From Ruminiclostridium hungatei (GTDB taxonomy: Bacteria > Bacillota > Clostridia > Acetivibrionales > DSM-1351): a stretch of 64,000 nt of DNA. Positions 42,161 through 51,662 of this stretch are shown in pieces. The notes under the pieces are model-generated. The model worked only from the letters and a program-made list of their open reading frames with translations. It had not been told where the DNA came from and searched no databases. The number at the start of each line of letters is the position of its first letter. Position 1 is the first letter of the stretch. A program made the position numbers and the translations under genes. The DNA lies in NCBI RefSeq assembly GCF_002051585.1, contig NZ_MZGX01000011.1:1-64000 (forward strand), in the 5' to 3' direction.

Positions 42161-43192
42161 GTGATTGAAAAAATCAGTATGTTAAGAGCCGCTGCTCTTG
42201 ATAAAATCAAGCAGGCGGCAAGCAGTGGCGAGGTAGAAGAACTAAGAGTAAGGCTTCTGGGCAAGAAGGGCGAATTGACTGAAATGCTTAAGGACCTTAA
42301 GAACATGGCCATTGAAGAAAGAAAGCAGTTTGGACAGGAGGCCAATGAGTTAAAGAATGAATTGACAGGATTTTTAGAAGCAAAATTCAGTGAACTCAGT
42401 GCCAATGACGTAAAGAAATCCTTAAGCAGCGGTTCCAGCTTTGATATTTCATTGCCGGGAACCCAGTTCAAGCTTGGCTCACTTCATCCTGTTACCATTG
42501 TTCAAAAGGAAATCGAGAGGATTTTCACAGGAATGGGCTTCAATATTGTTGACGGTCCTGAAGCTGAAGAGGAATTTTACAATTTTGAGGCTTTAAATAT
42601 ACCCAAGCACCATCCGGCCAGGGACATGCAGGATACCTACTGGCTTGAAAACGGTTCCTTGCTGAGAACCCATACTTCACCCTGCCAGGTAAGAGCCATG
42701 CAAAAGTATGGCGCACCTCTGAAGGTAATCGCTCCGGGAAGGTGCTTCCGCAACGAGAGCACCGACGCATCTCATGAGAACACCTTCTTCCAGTTGGAAG
42801 GAATGATGATTGATAAGAATGTTTCCATTGCAAACCTTATATATGTTATGAAGCTTTTGCTGTCCGAAGTGTTCAACAGGGATGTGAAAATAAGACTCAG
42901 ACCAGGATTTTTCCCCTTTGTGGAACCGGGCTTTGAACTGGATTTGAACTGCATGATCTGCGGAGGAAAGGGATGCCCCACCTGCAAGCATTCAGGCTGG
43001 ATAGAACTTCTTCCCTGCGGTATGGTGCATCCCAACGTATTGCGCTATGGAGGCATAGACCCCGAGGAGTATACGGGCTTTGCCTTTGGACTGGGCTTGA
43101 CCAGACTTGCTATGATGAAATATGGAATAAGCGATATCCGTGTTCTTAATTCAGGTGATTTAAGAGCCATGGAACAATTTTCTGTAAGGTAG
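42161..43192 (+). CDS. pheS: Phenylalanyl-tRNA synthetase alpha subunit
   Basis: A 343-residue catalytic subunit that charges tRNA-Phe. The N-terminal coiled coil (1-85) is followed by the class II aminoacylation domain: motif 1 near FNIVDGPEAEEEFYNFEALN, motif 2 around APGRCFRNESTDASHENTFF, and motif 3 GFAFGLGLTRLAMMKYGISD. A CMICGGKGCPTC zinc-like loop (about 265-280) is present, as in several Firmicute proteins. The start is GTG at 42161 with AAAGGAG upstream. It is controlled by the T-box leader and is followed after 12 bases by pheT. Confidence 0.97.
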   Translation: MIEKISMLRAAALDKIKQAASSGEVEELRVRLLGKKGELTEMLKDLKNMAIEERKQFGQEANELKNELTGFLEAKFSELSANDVKKSLSSGSSFDISLPGTQFKLGSLHPVTIVQKEIERIFTGMGFNIVDGPEAEEEFYNFEALNIPKHHPARDMQDTYWLENGSLLRTHTSPCQVRAMQKYGAPLKVIAPGRCFRNESTDASHENTFFQLEGMMIDKNVSIANLIYVMKLLLSEVFNRDVKIRLRPGFFPFVEPGFELDLNCMICGGKGCPTCKHSGWIELLPCGMVHPNVLRYGGIDPEEYTGFAFGLGLTRLAMMKYGISDIRVLNSGDLRAMEQFSVR

Positions 43193-43204
43193 GAGGGAAA
43201 CGAG

Positions 43205-45586
43205 TTGAAATTATCATTAAATTGGCTTAAGGATTACGTGGATTTAAGCGGGATAGATATAAAAGAGCTGTGGTACAGGTTTACCATGTCCACTGCCGAG
43301 GTGGAAGAAGTGGAGTTTGTGGGCCGGGAGGTACAGGATGTGGTAGTTGCCAGGGTTCTGAGCGTTGTACCTCACCCGGAATCAAAAAAATTGAAAATCG
43401 CCCAGGTGGATTCCGGGGACGGTATTCTCCAAATAGTCTGCGGCGCACCCAATGTTGCAGAGGGTATCCTGGTGCCCCTGGCTAAAATCGGGGGGGCGGT
43501 AAAAAATATGCCCAAGCTTGGGAAGGTTAAGCTTGTTGGGGTAGAGAGCTTTGGTATGCTGTGTTCTGCAAAGGAACTGGGCATAAGCGACGACCACAGC
43601 GGCCTGCTGGTACTTGAGGGTGATTACGCTCCTGGAACGGATATCAAATCAATCCTTGATATAGATGATGTAATTATTGAAATAGACAATAAATCCTTGA
43701 CAAACAGGCCTGATTTGTGGGGACATTATGGAATAGCACGTGAGATAGCAGCCATATACGGCAGGGAGCTTAAGCCCATGCAGTTGGATGGGCTGGAGGC
43801 GGCAAAGACCAAGCCGGAGCTCGACATCACGGTGGAGGATGCTGAAAAATGTCTCAGGTATTCCGGGCTGAAAATAGACGGTGTCAAGAAGCTTCAGACC
43901 GCAATGAACATGAAGGTACGACTTTTCTACTGCGGAATGAGGCCGATTTCTCCGCTGGTTGACCTGACTAACTACCTTATGCTTGAAATGGGGCAGCCTA
44001 TGCACGCTTTTGACAGCAGACAGGTTGAAGACGGTATTGTAGTCAGGGCCACAAAGGAGCCCACTGTATTCAGGACACTTGACGGAACGGAAAGAAAGCT
44101 GCCGGAAGAGGTGCTTCTCATATGCAATAAGCAAAAGCCAGTGGCCATAGCCGGTATCATGGGAGGAGAAAATTCGGAGGTACTTGAGGACACAACTTCC
44201 ATATTATTGGAGTCTGCTAATTTTGAGGGTTCCTCCACAAGAAAGAGTTCAACTAAAATCGGTTTGCGTACAGAAGCCAGCGCCCGCTATGAAAAGATGC
44301 TTGACCCCAATATGACAGTTACGGCAATAAAGAGATTTGTCAAGCTCTTAAAGGATATACAGCCCGATGTAGCGCTTGCTTCTGCTTTAACCGACGTATA
44401 CTGCAAAAAGCTGGAGCCAATTGATATTACCATAACGAAACCTTATATCGACAGGTATATCGGCAACACCCTGACAAAGGAAAAGATGGTGGAAATTTTA
44501 CGTTCTTTGGAATTCAAGGTTGAAGTGGAAGGTGATACCTTTAAAATAAAGGTACCTACTTTCAGAGCCACCAAGGACATCACCATGAAGATTGACATCA
44601 TAGAAGAAATCACAAGAATTTTCGGCTATGACAACATACAGCCTCAAACCCTGGAGGTGGCCTTAAAGCCTCTGGAATATAACGAGGAAAGGCTTTTGGA
44701 CCACAAGGTCAAAGAACTGCTTTCAGAAAGATTCGGTGCAAGCGAAGTAAACAGCTATATCTGGTATGACAACAGCTTTAACGGCAGGATGGGAATTGAG
44801 ACCCACGGACGGGTAAAGGTACTGAATCCGCAGGCACAGGATGCCGATACCTTAAGGGACAGCATGGTTCCGGGAATGCTTGCCTTTGCTGAAAGAAATG
44901 AAAAGTCCTATGAGGATTTTTCACTGTTTGAAATAGGAAGCGTATTTGAAGCCGCAGCCACAACGGAAAAGTGTGAGCAGCACAAAAATATATGCATATT
45001 GGCAGCCAGCAAAATCAAGAGCGAAGACGAGCTGTTCTACGACCTGAAAGGAATAATCGCCTTTATTGCAAAAGCACTTAAGAATTCCAGGGTTGATTTT
45101 CCTGTTTGTACATGCAGGTACAATTGGGTGCACCCCATGAAATCGGTGGATGTTTCTGCCGGTGAAAAGCTCATGGGTTATATAAGTGTTGTTCATCCTA
45201 TGATTAAGAAGAATATAGGTAAGAAGCTGAATGTTGCCGTGCTGGAAATAAACAGTGAGGTACTTCAGGCCATGGCTCCGGAGGTCATTAAGTATAAGGA
45301 TCCCTCAAAATTTCCCGAAGTGGTGCTTGACTACAGCTTCCTGGTGGATAATGCCATTACCTTTGATAAGGTTGGGGAAGATATTGCCGGATTTAAATCG
45401 GAATTACTCAACAGCTTCAGCTTCGTGACCCTATATAACGGAAAGGGTCTTCCAGAAGGCAAAAAGAGTATGACTTTCAGATTTATAATCGGTTCTGCTG
45501 AAAAGACCTTGTCAAGTGATGAAATAAACGCTTTTGCAAACAGTCTCATAGATTACATGAACAGTGCAGGCCATACGCTGAGGTAA
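43205..45586 (+). CDS. pheT: Phenylalanyl-tRNA synthetase beta subunit
   Basis: A 793-residue non-catalytic subunit of the alpha2-beta2 enzyme. Domain order is normal: MKLSLNWLKDYVDLSG, a tRNA-binding OB domain (about 40-150, VVARVLSVVPHPESKKL), the B3/B4 editing domain (about 210-385), B5 (about 400-475), the class II-like core, and the C-terminal ferredoxin-like anticodon domain (about 700-793, FPEVVLDYSFLVDNAITF). The start is TTG at 43205 with AGGAGGG upstream. It is in an operon with pheS and followed by a strong terminator. Confidence 0.97.
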   Translation: MKLSLNWLKDYVDLSGIDIKELWYRFTMSTAEVEEVEFVGREVQDVVVARVLSVVPHPESKKLKIAQVDSGDGILQIVCGAPNVAEGILVPLAKIGGAVKNMPKLGKVKLVGVESFGMLCSAKELGISDDHSGLLVLEGDYAPGTDIKSILDIDDVIIEIDNKSLTNRPDLWGHYGIAREIAAIYGRELKPMQLDGLEAAKTKPELDITVEDAEKCLRYSGLKIDGVKKLQTAMNMKVRLFYCGMRPISPLVDLTNYLMLEMGQPMHAFDSRQVEDGIVVRATKEPTVFRTLDGTERKLPEEVLLICNKQKPVAIAGIMGGENSEVLEDTTSILLESANFEGSSTRKSSTKIGLRTEASARYEKMLDPNMTVTAIKRFVKLLKDIQPDVALASALTDVYCKKLEPIDITITKPYIDRYIGNTLTKEKMVEILRSLEFKVEVEGDTFKIKVPTFRATKDITMKIDIIEEITRIFGYDNIQPQTLEVALKPLEYNEERLLDHKVKELLSERFGASEVNSYIWYDNSFNGRMGIETHGRVKVLNPQAQDADTLRDSMVPGMLAFAERNEKSYEDFSLFEIGSVFEAAATTEKCEQHKNICILAASKIKSEDELFYDLKGIIAFIAKALKNSRVDFPVCTCRYNWVHPMKSVDVSAGEKLMGYISVVHPMIKKNIGKKLNVAVLEINSEVLQAMAPEVIKYKDPSKFPEVVLDYSFLVDNAITFDKVGEDIAGFKSELLNSFSFVTLYNGKGLPEGKKSMTFRFIIGSAEKTLSSDEINAFANSLIDYMNSAGHTLR

Positions 45587-45621
45587 GCTGCAGACTGGTC
45601 AAGTAAAAACTTTAAAAAATG

Positions 45622-45668
45622 TAATCCTCCGGTCATGGAAGTAAAGATTTGGCCGGAGGATTTTTATT
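45622..45668 (+). terminator. Rho-independent terminator of pheST
   Basis: AATCCTCCGG (45623-45632) pairs with CCGGAGGATT (45653-45662), then TTTTATTTT. Confidence 0.85.
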
Positions 45669-45738
45669 TTGTATCGCTATATATTCATCTGTAATTTCAA
45701 GTTAATTACAGAAATAATTGAAGCAATCTGGATAAGGT

Positions 45739-46305
45739 CTAAACTTTTACTGCTTTCCAGCAAGCCTCAATAGTTTGCTGGATTTCAACCTCCGTAAGCA
45801 GATACTTTCCGTTCAGGTAACCTTTGATGACAGAGGTGACAATTCCGCCTGCTATGGAGCAGCACAGCATGATATCCATTTCTCTGATAAGACCCTGTTT
45901 CTGGCCCTCAAGAATTACCGCGAAAAATTCCTTCATGGTAGGGTCCTCAATATTTCTCAATTCCTCTGAAATATACGGCGAATGTGAAAAATTATCTACA
46001 AGCCAGTGCTCTTTTGGGTAAGCTATTGAAAAGTCCGCTATTTTTTTCAGAAAAAATTTAAATCTCTCATAGAGTGGCGCGGCGGGGTCGTAATTCTGGA
46101 TACAGAAATCGGACATATGCCGGATTATCTCTTTATATAAGGCGTTGACCAATTCCTCCTTGTTTTGAAAATAATTATACAGTGTACCTGAACCCACGTT
46201 TGCACGTTTAAAAATCTTGGCAAAAGTGACTGACTGCAGGCCTTCCTCAGTAATCAGCTCTAGTGTTGCCGTTAATATATCTTCACGTTTTCCCAATTTT
46301 GACAC
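45739..46305 (-). CDS. TetR-family regulator controlling the divergent SDR gene
   Basis: A 188-residue TetR repressor. The N-terminal helix-turn-helix is REDILTATLELITEEGLQSV, then FAKIFKRANVGSGTLYNYFQ (about 7-50). The ligand-binding domain begins ELVNALYKEIIRHM. GTG at 46305 is used. A TTG at 46296, eight bases after GAGGT, is an alternative. It is divergent from the SDR gene, and three TGGAAT-N4-ATTCYA boxes occupy the shared 320-base region, so it probably represses the SDR and perhaps itself. Confidence 0.9.
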   Translation of the reverse strand: MSKLGKREDILTATLELITEEGLQSVTFAKIFKRANVGSGTLYNYFQNKEELVNALYKEIIRHMSDFCIQNYDPAAPLYERFKFFLKKIADFSIAYPKEHWLVDNFSHSPYISEELRNIEDPTMKEFFAVILEGQKQGLIREMDIMLCCSIAGGIVTSVIKGYLNGKYLLTEVEIQQTIEACWKAVKV

Positions 46306-46450
46306 CTCGTTTTAAGGAAGCGATTCCCTTTAATTTTCTATTAAATTGTATATTCTATAGGATTCAATGTCAACAATGGAGGAAATATTCCAGTTTTCAT
46401 TTGATACATTTTATACAAGTCAAAAGTAATTTGTTCTATTAATATTATAA

Positions 46451-46606
46451 TGGAATTAAAATTCTAATAAAAATTTTAAATAGTGATTAAATGCTTTAAA
46501 TATTTATTATAACTTAGAATTTTAATTTTTATATGGAATAAATATTCTAAAAATATTTGACAATTATCTGTTTTGGATATATAATAAGTTTGGAATTAAT
46601 ATTCCA
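46451..46606 (+). promoter_or_regulatory. SDR promoter with three TetR-type operators
   Basis: A consensus promoter TTGACA (46557-46562), 17 bases, TATAAT (46580-46585). Inverted repeats of one type lie at 46451-46466 (TGGAATTAAAATTCTA), 46534-46549 (TGGAATAAATATTCTA) and 46591-46606 (TGGAATTAATATTCCA). The last two bracket the promoter, just upstream of -35 and over the start site. The first is about 145 bases from the regulator start. Confidence 0.82.
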
Positions 46607-46625
46607 GACAAGAGGAGGGATTTCT

Positions 46626-47516
46626 TTGACAGGAAAGGTAGTATTTATAACAGGAGCATCTTCGGGAATCGGCAGATCTACGGCAATATATTTGAATAAG
46701 TCCGGGTACTGTGTTTATGCCGGAGCCAGGAGAGTTGAAAAAATGGCTGACCTGAAGGAGCAGGGAATAAATATTGTGGAATTGGATGTAACAAAGGATG
46801 GGTCCATGGTAGCGGCAGTAAATAAAGTTGCTTCCGAAAGCGGTGGTATCGATATTCTTGTAAACAATGCCGGTTACGGTTCTTACGGCGCACTTGAAGA
46901 TGTACCGGTTGATGAGGCAAGACGCCAGTTTGAGGTAAATGTGTTCGGCATGTCCAGAATGATTCAATTGGTATTGCCGGATATGCGGAAGAAAAAATAC
47001 GGTAAAATTATAAATATATCATCAATCGGCGGTAAAATTTATGAGCCGCTTGGAGCATGGTATCATTCTGCAAAATATGCGGTTGAAGGCTTAAGTGACT
47101 GCCTTCGTATGGAACTTAAGGATTTTGGAATCGATGTTATTGTCATAGAGCCCGGTGGAATCAAAACCGAATGGGCCGGTATTGCAGGGGATAACTTGCT
47201 GAAAACTTCCGGAAATTCCGCATATGGAGAAATGGCCAGAAGACATGCGGCTTTTTTCAGTCAGGCAAATTCTGATACGGGTTCAGGCATAATGGCAAGG
47301 TATGCAAGAAAAACAATGAATCCGGAACTCATAGCAGGAGTTATTGAAAAGGCAATCAGGTCAAATAATCCGAAAACACGGTATATAGCCGGATTCCTGG
47401 CCAAGCCTTCTATCTTCTTGAGAAAGCTTCTGTCCGACAAATCATATGACAGGTTCAACAGGATGCTGATAGCCAGCATGGGCAGAATGGCATCGGCTTC
47501 ATTAAAAAACAGTTGA
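46626..47516 (+). CDS. Short-chain dehydrogenase/reductase
   Basis: A classical SDR of 296 residues. The cofactor motif GASSGIGR lies at about 10-17, then NNAGYG, catalytic Ser in IINISSIGG, and the YHSAKYA motif (Tyr and Lys). The C-terminal extension (about 225-296) is longer than usual and ends MGRMASASLKNS. It oxidises or reduces an unknown alcohol or ketone with NAD(P). The TTG at 46626 is used because GAGGAGGG lies directly upstream. The longer frame from 46557 would start inside the -35 box. TetR-controlled. Confidence 0.88.
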   Translation: MTGKVVFITGASSGIGRSTAIYLNKSGYCVYAGARRVEKMADLKEQGINIVELDVTKDGSMVAAVNKVASESGGIDILVNNAGYGSYGALEDVPVDEARRQFEVNVFGMSRMIQLVLPDMRKKKYGKIINISSIGGKIYEPLGAWYHSAKYAVEGLSDCLRMELKDFGIDVIVIEPGGIKTEWAGIAGDNLLKTSGNSAYGEMARRHAAFFSQANSDTGSGIMARYARKTMNPELIAGVIEKAIRSNNPKTRYIAGFLAKPSIFLRKLLSDKSYDRFNRMLIASMGRMASASLKNS

Positions 47517-47538
47517 GATTTATCCCAACTGTTTTTTA
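47504..47538 (+). terminator. Terminator of the SDR gene
   Basis: AAAAAACAGTTG (47504-47515) pairs with CAACTGTTTTTT (47526-47537). The stem includes the SDR stop codon. Confidence 0.85.
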
Positions 47539-47585
47539 ATTTCTGCTTTTGTAATGGAGAATGGCTTTAGCAACAGCATATGTGC

Positions 47586-47813
47586 CTATTTGCCCTTCAT
47601 ACCGTTTTCATAGGCTTCAACCATTTTCTTGACCATTTGTCCGCCTATGGGTCCGCCCTCGGAGCCGTTCTGCTTGGAGGTCAGGTCTCCCTTGTAATGG
47701 TCGTTGTTTTCTTTTGTAAACTGAGTTCTTCCAATCTCAGCAGCACATTCCATTTTGAATTTTGTTAATGCTGCTCTGCTATCTTCAACAAGTGGTGTTT
47801 TTGGTCTTGACAT
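47586..47813 (-). CDS. Alpha/beta-type small acid-soluble spore protein
   Basis: A 75-residue DNA-binding spore protein that coats and protects spore DNA. The family core KMECAAEIG and the C-terminal YKGDLTSKQNGSEGGPIGG, then MVKKMVE, are characteristic. AAAGGAG precedes the ATG. It stands alone and would be read by a forespore sigma factor, whose site I could not assign. It shows that the organism forms endospores. Confidence 0.92.
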   Translation of the reverse strand: MSRPKTPLVEDSRAALTKFKMECAAEIGRTQFTKENNDHYKGDLTSKQNGSEGGPIGGQMVKKMVEAYENGMKGK

Positions 47814-48103
47814 AATAATTCTCCTTTTTGGTAAAAAATAATTAAGCCTTCTGCTTCAGGAACCTATAAAAATGCTTTAAAGATTCCTGAGTATATTTTG
47901 CAACAAAAGAGAAATTTGACACCTAGTAAATATTTCGAATACTGGGCCTGAATGATAAAAAAGGATTAGTAAAGCACTTTTAAAAATGTAATAAAATTGG
48001 AATATAACTTTAAATTGCTGGTTTCATTTGGTATACTTAGGGATAAACACGAGTTTTTACAAAAATAATGGAAGGTAAATAGTAAATACGGAGGGCAATT
48101 TAA

Positions 48104-49456
48104 ATGGAAAGAATCACTTTTGACAGCTCAAAGGCCTCGAATTTTTTGAGCGATTATGAAATCAATTATTTTGAAGGATATGTAAAGCAGGCACATGAAA
48201 TGCTGCACGGCAAAACCGGACCAGGAAATGACTTTTTAGGCTGGGTGGATCTTCCCCTTGATTATGACAAGGAAGAATTTGCAAGAATTAAAAAGTCAGC
48301 GGAAAAAATCAAAGCGGATTCGGAGGTTCTTATAGTTATAGGCATAGGGGGTTCGTATCTTGGAGCCCGTGCTGCAATAGAAATGTTATCCCATTCATTT
48401 TATAACATGCTTCCCAAAAACAAGCGTAAAACCCCGGAAATCTATTTTGTGGGAAACAATATAAGCTCCACTTACGTAAGTGATTTGCTGGAACTCATCG
48501 AAGGAAAGGAAATATCGGTAAATGTTATTTCCAAGTCGGGAACTACCACTGAACCTGCAGTGGCTTTCAGAATTTTCAAGGAGTATATGGAAAATAAATA
48601 TGGCAGGCAGGAAGCGCAGAAAAGAATTTATGCCACCACCGACAAGGCCAGGGGAGCTCTAAAGAAGCTTGCTGACGAGGAAGGCTATGAATCTTTTGTA
48701 ATACCTGATGACGTAGGCGGAAGATTTTCCGTATTGACGGCAGTGGGCCTTTTACCTATAGCAGTGTGCGGTGCGGATATAGACAGGATTATGCAAGGTG
48801 CCGCCGATGCCTGCAAACTTTACAAAGAGGTTGATTTTAAAAACAACGACTGCTACAGATATGCCGCTGCAAGAAATGCCCTGTACAATAAGAACAAGAC
48901 CATAGAGATTATGGTAAACTATGAACCGTCACTGCACTTCTTTACAGAATGGTGGAAGCAGCTTTACGGTGAAAGCGAAGGAAAAGATCAAAAAGGAATT
49001 TTCCCTGCGGGTGTGGATTTTACCACAGACCTGCACTCCATGGGGCAATATGTACAGGATGGGCTCAGGAACCTGTTTGAAACAGTAATACATGTGGGAA
49101 AAGCAAAGAAGAGCATTACCATAAAGGAAGACAAGGACAATATAGACGGCTTGAATTTCCTGGCCGGCAAGGAGATGGACTTTGTCAACAATAAAGCCTT
49201 GGAAGGAACCATGCTTGCGCATACTGACGGCGGGGTGCCTAATTTCGTCATCGATGTTCCCGAACTGAATGAATACTATTTCGGCAATCTTGTTTACTTC
49301 TTTGAAAAGGCCTGCGGAATCAGCGGATATCTGCTGGCAGTCAATCCTTTCGACCAGCCGGGAGTTGAAGCTTACAAGAAGAATATGTTTGCACTGCTGG
49401 GAAAACCCGGGTATGAGGAGCAAAAGAAAGAGCTTGAGGCAAGATTGGGGAAATAG
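48104..49456 (+). CDS. pgi: Glucose-6-phosphate isomerase
   Basis: A 450-residue glycolytic enzyme that interconverts glucose 6-phosphate and fructose 6-phosphate. It has the family signatures [32 protein letters not shown] (phosphate-binding SGTT), [14 protein letters not shown] and the C-terminal [14 protein letters not shown] with the active-site Lys. The length is that of the short bacterial form. ACGGAGGGC precedes the ATG. It feeds glucose phosphates from cellulose breakdown into glycolysis. Confidence 0.97.
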   Translation: MERITFDSSKASNFLSDYEINYFEGYVKQAHEMLHGKTGPGNDFLGWVDLPLDYDKEEFARIKKSAEKIKADSEVLIVIGIGGSYLGARAAIEMLSHSFYNMLPKNKRKTPEIYFVGNNISSTYVSDLLELIEGKEISVNVISKSGTTTEPAVAFRIFKEYMENKYGRQEAQKRIYATTDKARGALKKLADEEGYESFVIPDDVGGRFSVLTAVGLLPIAVCGADIDRIMQGAADACKLYKEVDFKNNDCYRYAAARNALYNKNKTIEIMVNYEPSLHFFTEWWKQLYGESEGKDQKGIFPAGVDFTTDLHSMGQYVQDGLRNLFETVIHVGKAKKSITIKEDKDNIDGLNFLAGKEMDFVNNKALEGTMLAHTDGGVPNFVIDVPELNEYYFGNLVYFFEKACGISGYLLAVNPFDQPGVEAYKKNMFALLGKPGYEEQKKELEARLGK

Positions 49457-49493
49457 TCCATAAAAAACAGTTAAAAAACAGTTAAACCAGTTG

Positions 49494-49529
49494 GCGGTAT
49501 ATGAGAAGGAATTCTTATGTACCGCTGTT
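49494..49529 (+). terminator. Terminator of pgi
   Basis: GCGGTATATGAGAA (49494-49507) pairs with TTCTTATGTACCGC (49512-49525, two G-U pairs), then TGTTTT. Confidence 0.75.
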
Positions 49530-49684
49530 TTCATATATGCCGGTTGCAGCCTTCAAAAGGTCATGGTTAGCGGGCATTTCCGGCTATTTCCCGTATTTCA
49601 CACGTGCTATTCACAATTATTAACCGGAAGTATATAATAAAATCAGTCGAAGCAACATAAACTTTCAAGAAGAAGGGACTTACC

Positions 49685-50269
49685 ATGGATAAGCAGATTA
49701 AGCTAAAGCTTTCAAATGCAGAAAACAAATACAATGAAGAGATATCAAGCTTTTCCCTGTCCTATTCGGGAAAAAGAATGGAGAACCCGGAGGTGAGCTA
49801 CAGAATAATTTCTGCCCTTAAAGCTGATGCTTCACTATTTATAGAATTGAACAGTTCACTTTTGAATATGGATGCCTCTGATAAAAAAAAGCTTTCTGAA
49901 AAATTTATGGAAGGGCTTAAGCAGTTGGGAATCGAATATTTGAACAAAAAGACTGTTGAAAGTGAGAGAAGAAGAGTGCTGTCAATATCTCTGGAGGGAA
50001 AGAAGGTAGAAGGTTTTGAGACATATGCACTGATACCGGGTGAAATCTGGTGCCAGCAGGAATTTAAAGAATTGCTGCCTTCAGAAGGACTGAGGTACTA
50101 TCTTTCAACTGATGATTCTGAAAGCAACCTGTCTGCGTTTGCTGACCTTGACGAAGAGGAGAGGCTCAAGCTTTCGAGGATGGTCATATTTGATAATGCG
50201 GCTCTTGGAAGTATGGGCATAAATACTGCATATCTTACCAAAAGTGAAATTAACCGGCTTTTGGAATAG
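49685..50269 (+). CDS. Hypothetical protein, 194 residues
   Basis: Not recognised. It is an acidic, soluble alpha/beta protein without signal peptide or membrane helix. Segments LSNAENKYNEEISSFSLSYSG and EGFETYALIPGEIWCQQEF... (about 100-130, shown only in part) hint at beta-rich structure, and the C-terminus is helical (LDEEERLKLSRMVIFDNAAL). AGAAGGG lies upstream of the ATG. It is 95 bases before folC on the same strand and may be co-transcribed. Confidence 0.7.
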   Translation: MDKQIKLKLSNAENKYNEEISSFSLSYSGKRMENPEVSYRIISALKADASLFIELNSSLLNMDASDKKKLSEKFMEGLKQLGIEYLNKKTVESERRRVLSISLEGKKVEGFETYALIPGEIWCQQEFKELLPSEGLRYYLSTDDSESNLSAFADLDEEERLKLSRMVIFDNAALGSMGINTAYLTKSEINRLLE

Positions 50270-50364
50270 GGAATTGACTGTATTGGCAAAAACTGATATT
50301 GTTTATTTGTACATGAAGCTTAGGAAATTTCACTCTTTTTAACAATTGGAGGAAGCCGTAAAAA

Positions 50365-51639
50365 ATGAATTACCAGGAAGCCATGGAATATATTCATGGC
50401 ACACTAAAATTTGGAAGTAAGCTGGGTTTGGAAAGTATAACAATGCTGTTGGATCTTATGGGAAATCCTCAAAAAAAGCTTAAGTTCATTCATGTGGCCG
50501 GAACCAATGGAAAAGGCTCAACAACTGCATTTATAAGTCACATATTAATGGATTCCGGCTATAGGACAGGAATATTTACTTCACCTTATATACAGAGATT
50601 TACAGAAAGAATAAAGGTTAATGACAGGGAAATAGAGCCGGAGGAATTGTCGGAAATAATTTCCTTTGTGAAAGAAAAGATAGACTTGATGCTGGAACTG
50701 GGCAGGGATCATCCTACTGAATTTGAGATAATTACTGCTGTGGCATTTGAATATTATTGCAGGCAGAAGTGTGATATGGTTGTTCTGGAGGTGGGGCTGG
50801 GCGGAAGATATGACTCCACCAATGCCATAGATACCCCGGAGGTTGCCGTCATTACCACCATAAGCCTGGATCATACAGACATACTGGGAAATACGTTGGC
50901 CGAGATAGCCTATCAGAAAGCGGGAATCATCAAAAAACACGGAACTGTTGTGGTTTATCCGCAGCCTCCTGAAGTTCGGAAGGTTTTTGAAGAGGTTTGC
51001 GGTGAGCTGGAAGCAGAGCTGCATTGGGTGGAGCTTGGAACCCTGAGTATTAAAGAATCCGGGCTGGAAGGTCAGATGTTCGATTACAAGGACTATCACA
51101 GCCTTCAGATGGGACTGCTGGGTGAACACCAGCTTTATAACGCCGCAGTGGCCATCGACACCTGCGAAATGCTCATAAATAAAGGCTACAAAATTGAGAA
51201 TAATAATATCAGAAATGGCATAGCAAGAGCTGTTTGGCCGGGAAGGCTGGAAATAATAAATACCCGACCGATGATTTTAATAGACGGGGCACATAATCTG
51301 GAAGGTGCGCAATCACTGAATGCAGCCCTTGATAAATATTTTCTTCATCAGGAAAAGATATTTATTGTCGGATTTTTAGGGGACAAGGACTATGATGGCA
51401 TTATGGGGCTTATGGCTTCAAAGGCCAGTCTTATAATCACTGTAACACCTGATAGTCCAAGAGCGCTGTCTTCCGGTGAACTGGCAGAAAAACTTAATAG
51501 CTATTCAAGATACGTTAAAGATGGAATTAATCTAAAAAATGGCTTGAAAATGGCCTTGGATAATGCCGGCCCAAATAGTGTGGTATGCGCTTTTGGATCG
51601 CTGTATATGATTGGCCAGATAAGAGAAATTTTCAAATAA
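50365..51639 (+). CDS. folC: Bifunctional folylpolyglutamate/dihydrofolate synthase
   Basis: A 424-residue Mur-ligase-like enzyme that adds glutamate to folates. The P-loop is HVAGTNGKGSTTAF (about 44-57). The second signature TEFEIITAVAFEYY and LEVGLGGRYDSTNAI follow, and ILIDGAHNLEGAQSL marks the C-terminal domain. TTGGAGG is upstream of the ATG. The gene is followed 23 bases later by the TPR protein, so they may share a message. Confidence 0.95.
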   Translation: MNYQEAMEYIHGTLKFGSKLGLESITMLLDLMGNPQKKLKFIHVAGTNGKGSTTAFISHILMDSGYRTGIFTSPYIQRFTERIKVNDREIEPEELSEIISFVKEKIDLMLELGRDHPTEFEIITAVAFEYYCRQKCDMVVLEVGLGGRYDSTNAIDTPEVAVITTISLDHTDILGNTLAEIAYQKAGIIKKHGTVVVYPQPPEVRKVFEEVCGELEAELHWVELGTLSIKESGLEGQMFDYKDYHSLQMGLLGEHQLYNAAVAIDTCEMLINKGYKIENNNIRNGIARAVWPGRLEIINTRPMILIDGAHNLEGAQSLNAALDKYFLHQEKIFIVGFLGDKDYDGIMGLMASKASLIITVTPDSPRALSSGELAEKLNSYSRYVKDGINLKNGLKMALDNAGPNSVVCAFGSLYMIGQIREIFK

Positions 51640-51662
51640 AAGTTTATATTTGAAGGGAGCCG

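Noticed and set aside
46557-46625. Upstream 23-codon extension of the SDR gene
   Set aside because: It would start in the -35 box of the gene's own promoter; the TTG at 46626 has a strong ribosome binding site.
49456-49495. Repeated AAACAGTTAAA units after pgi as a possible short tandem array
   Set aside because: Only about two and a half imperfect units are present, too few for an array or CRISPR.
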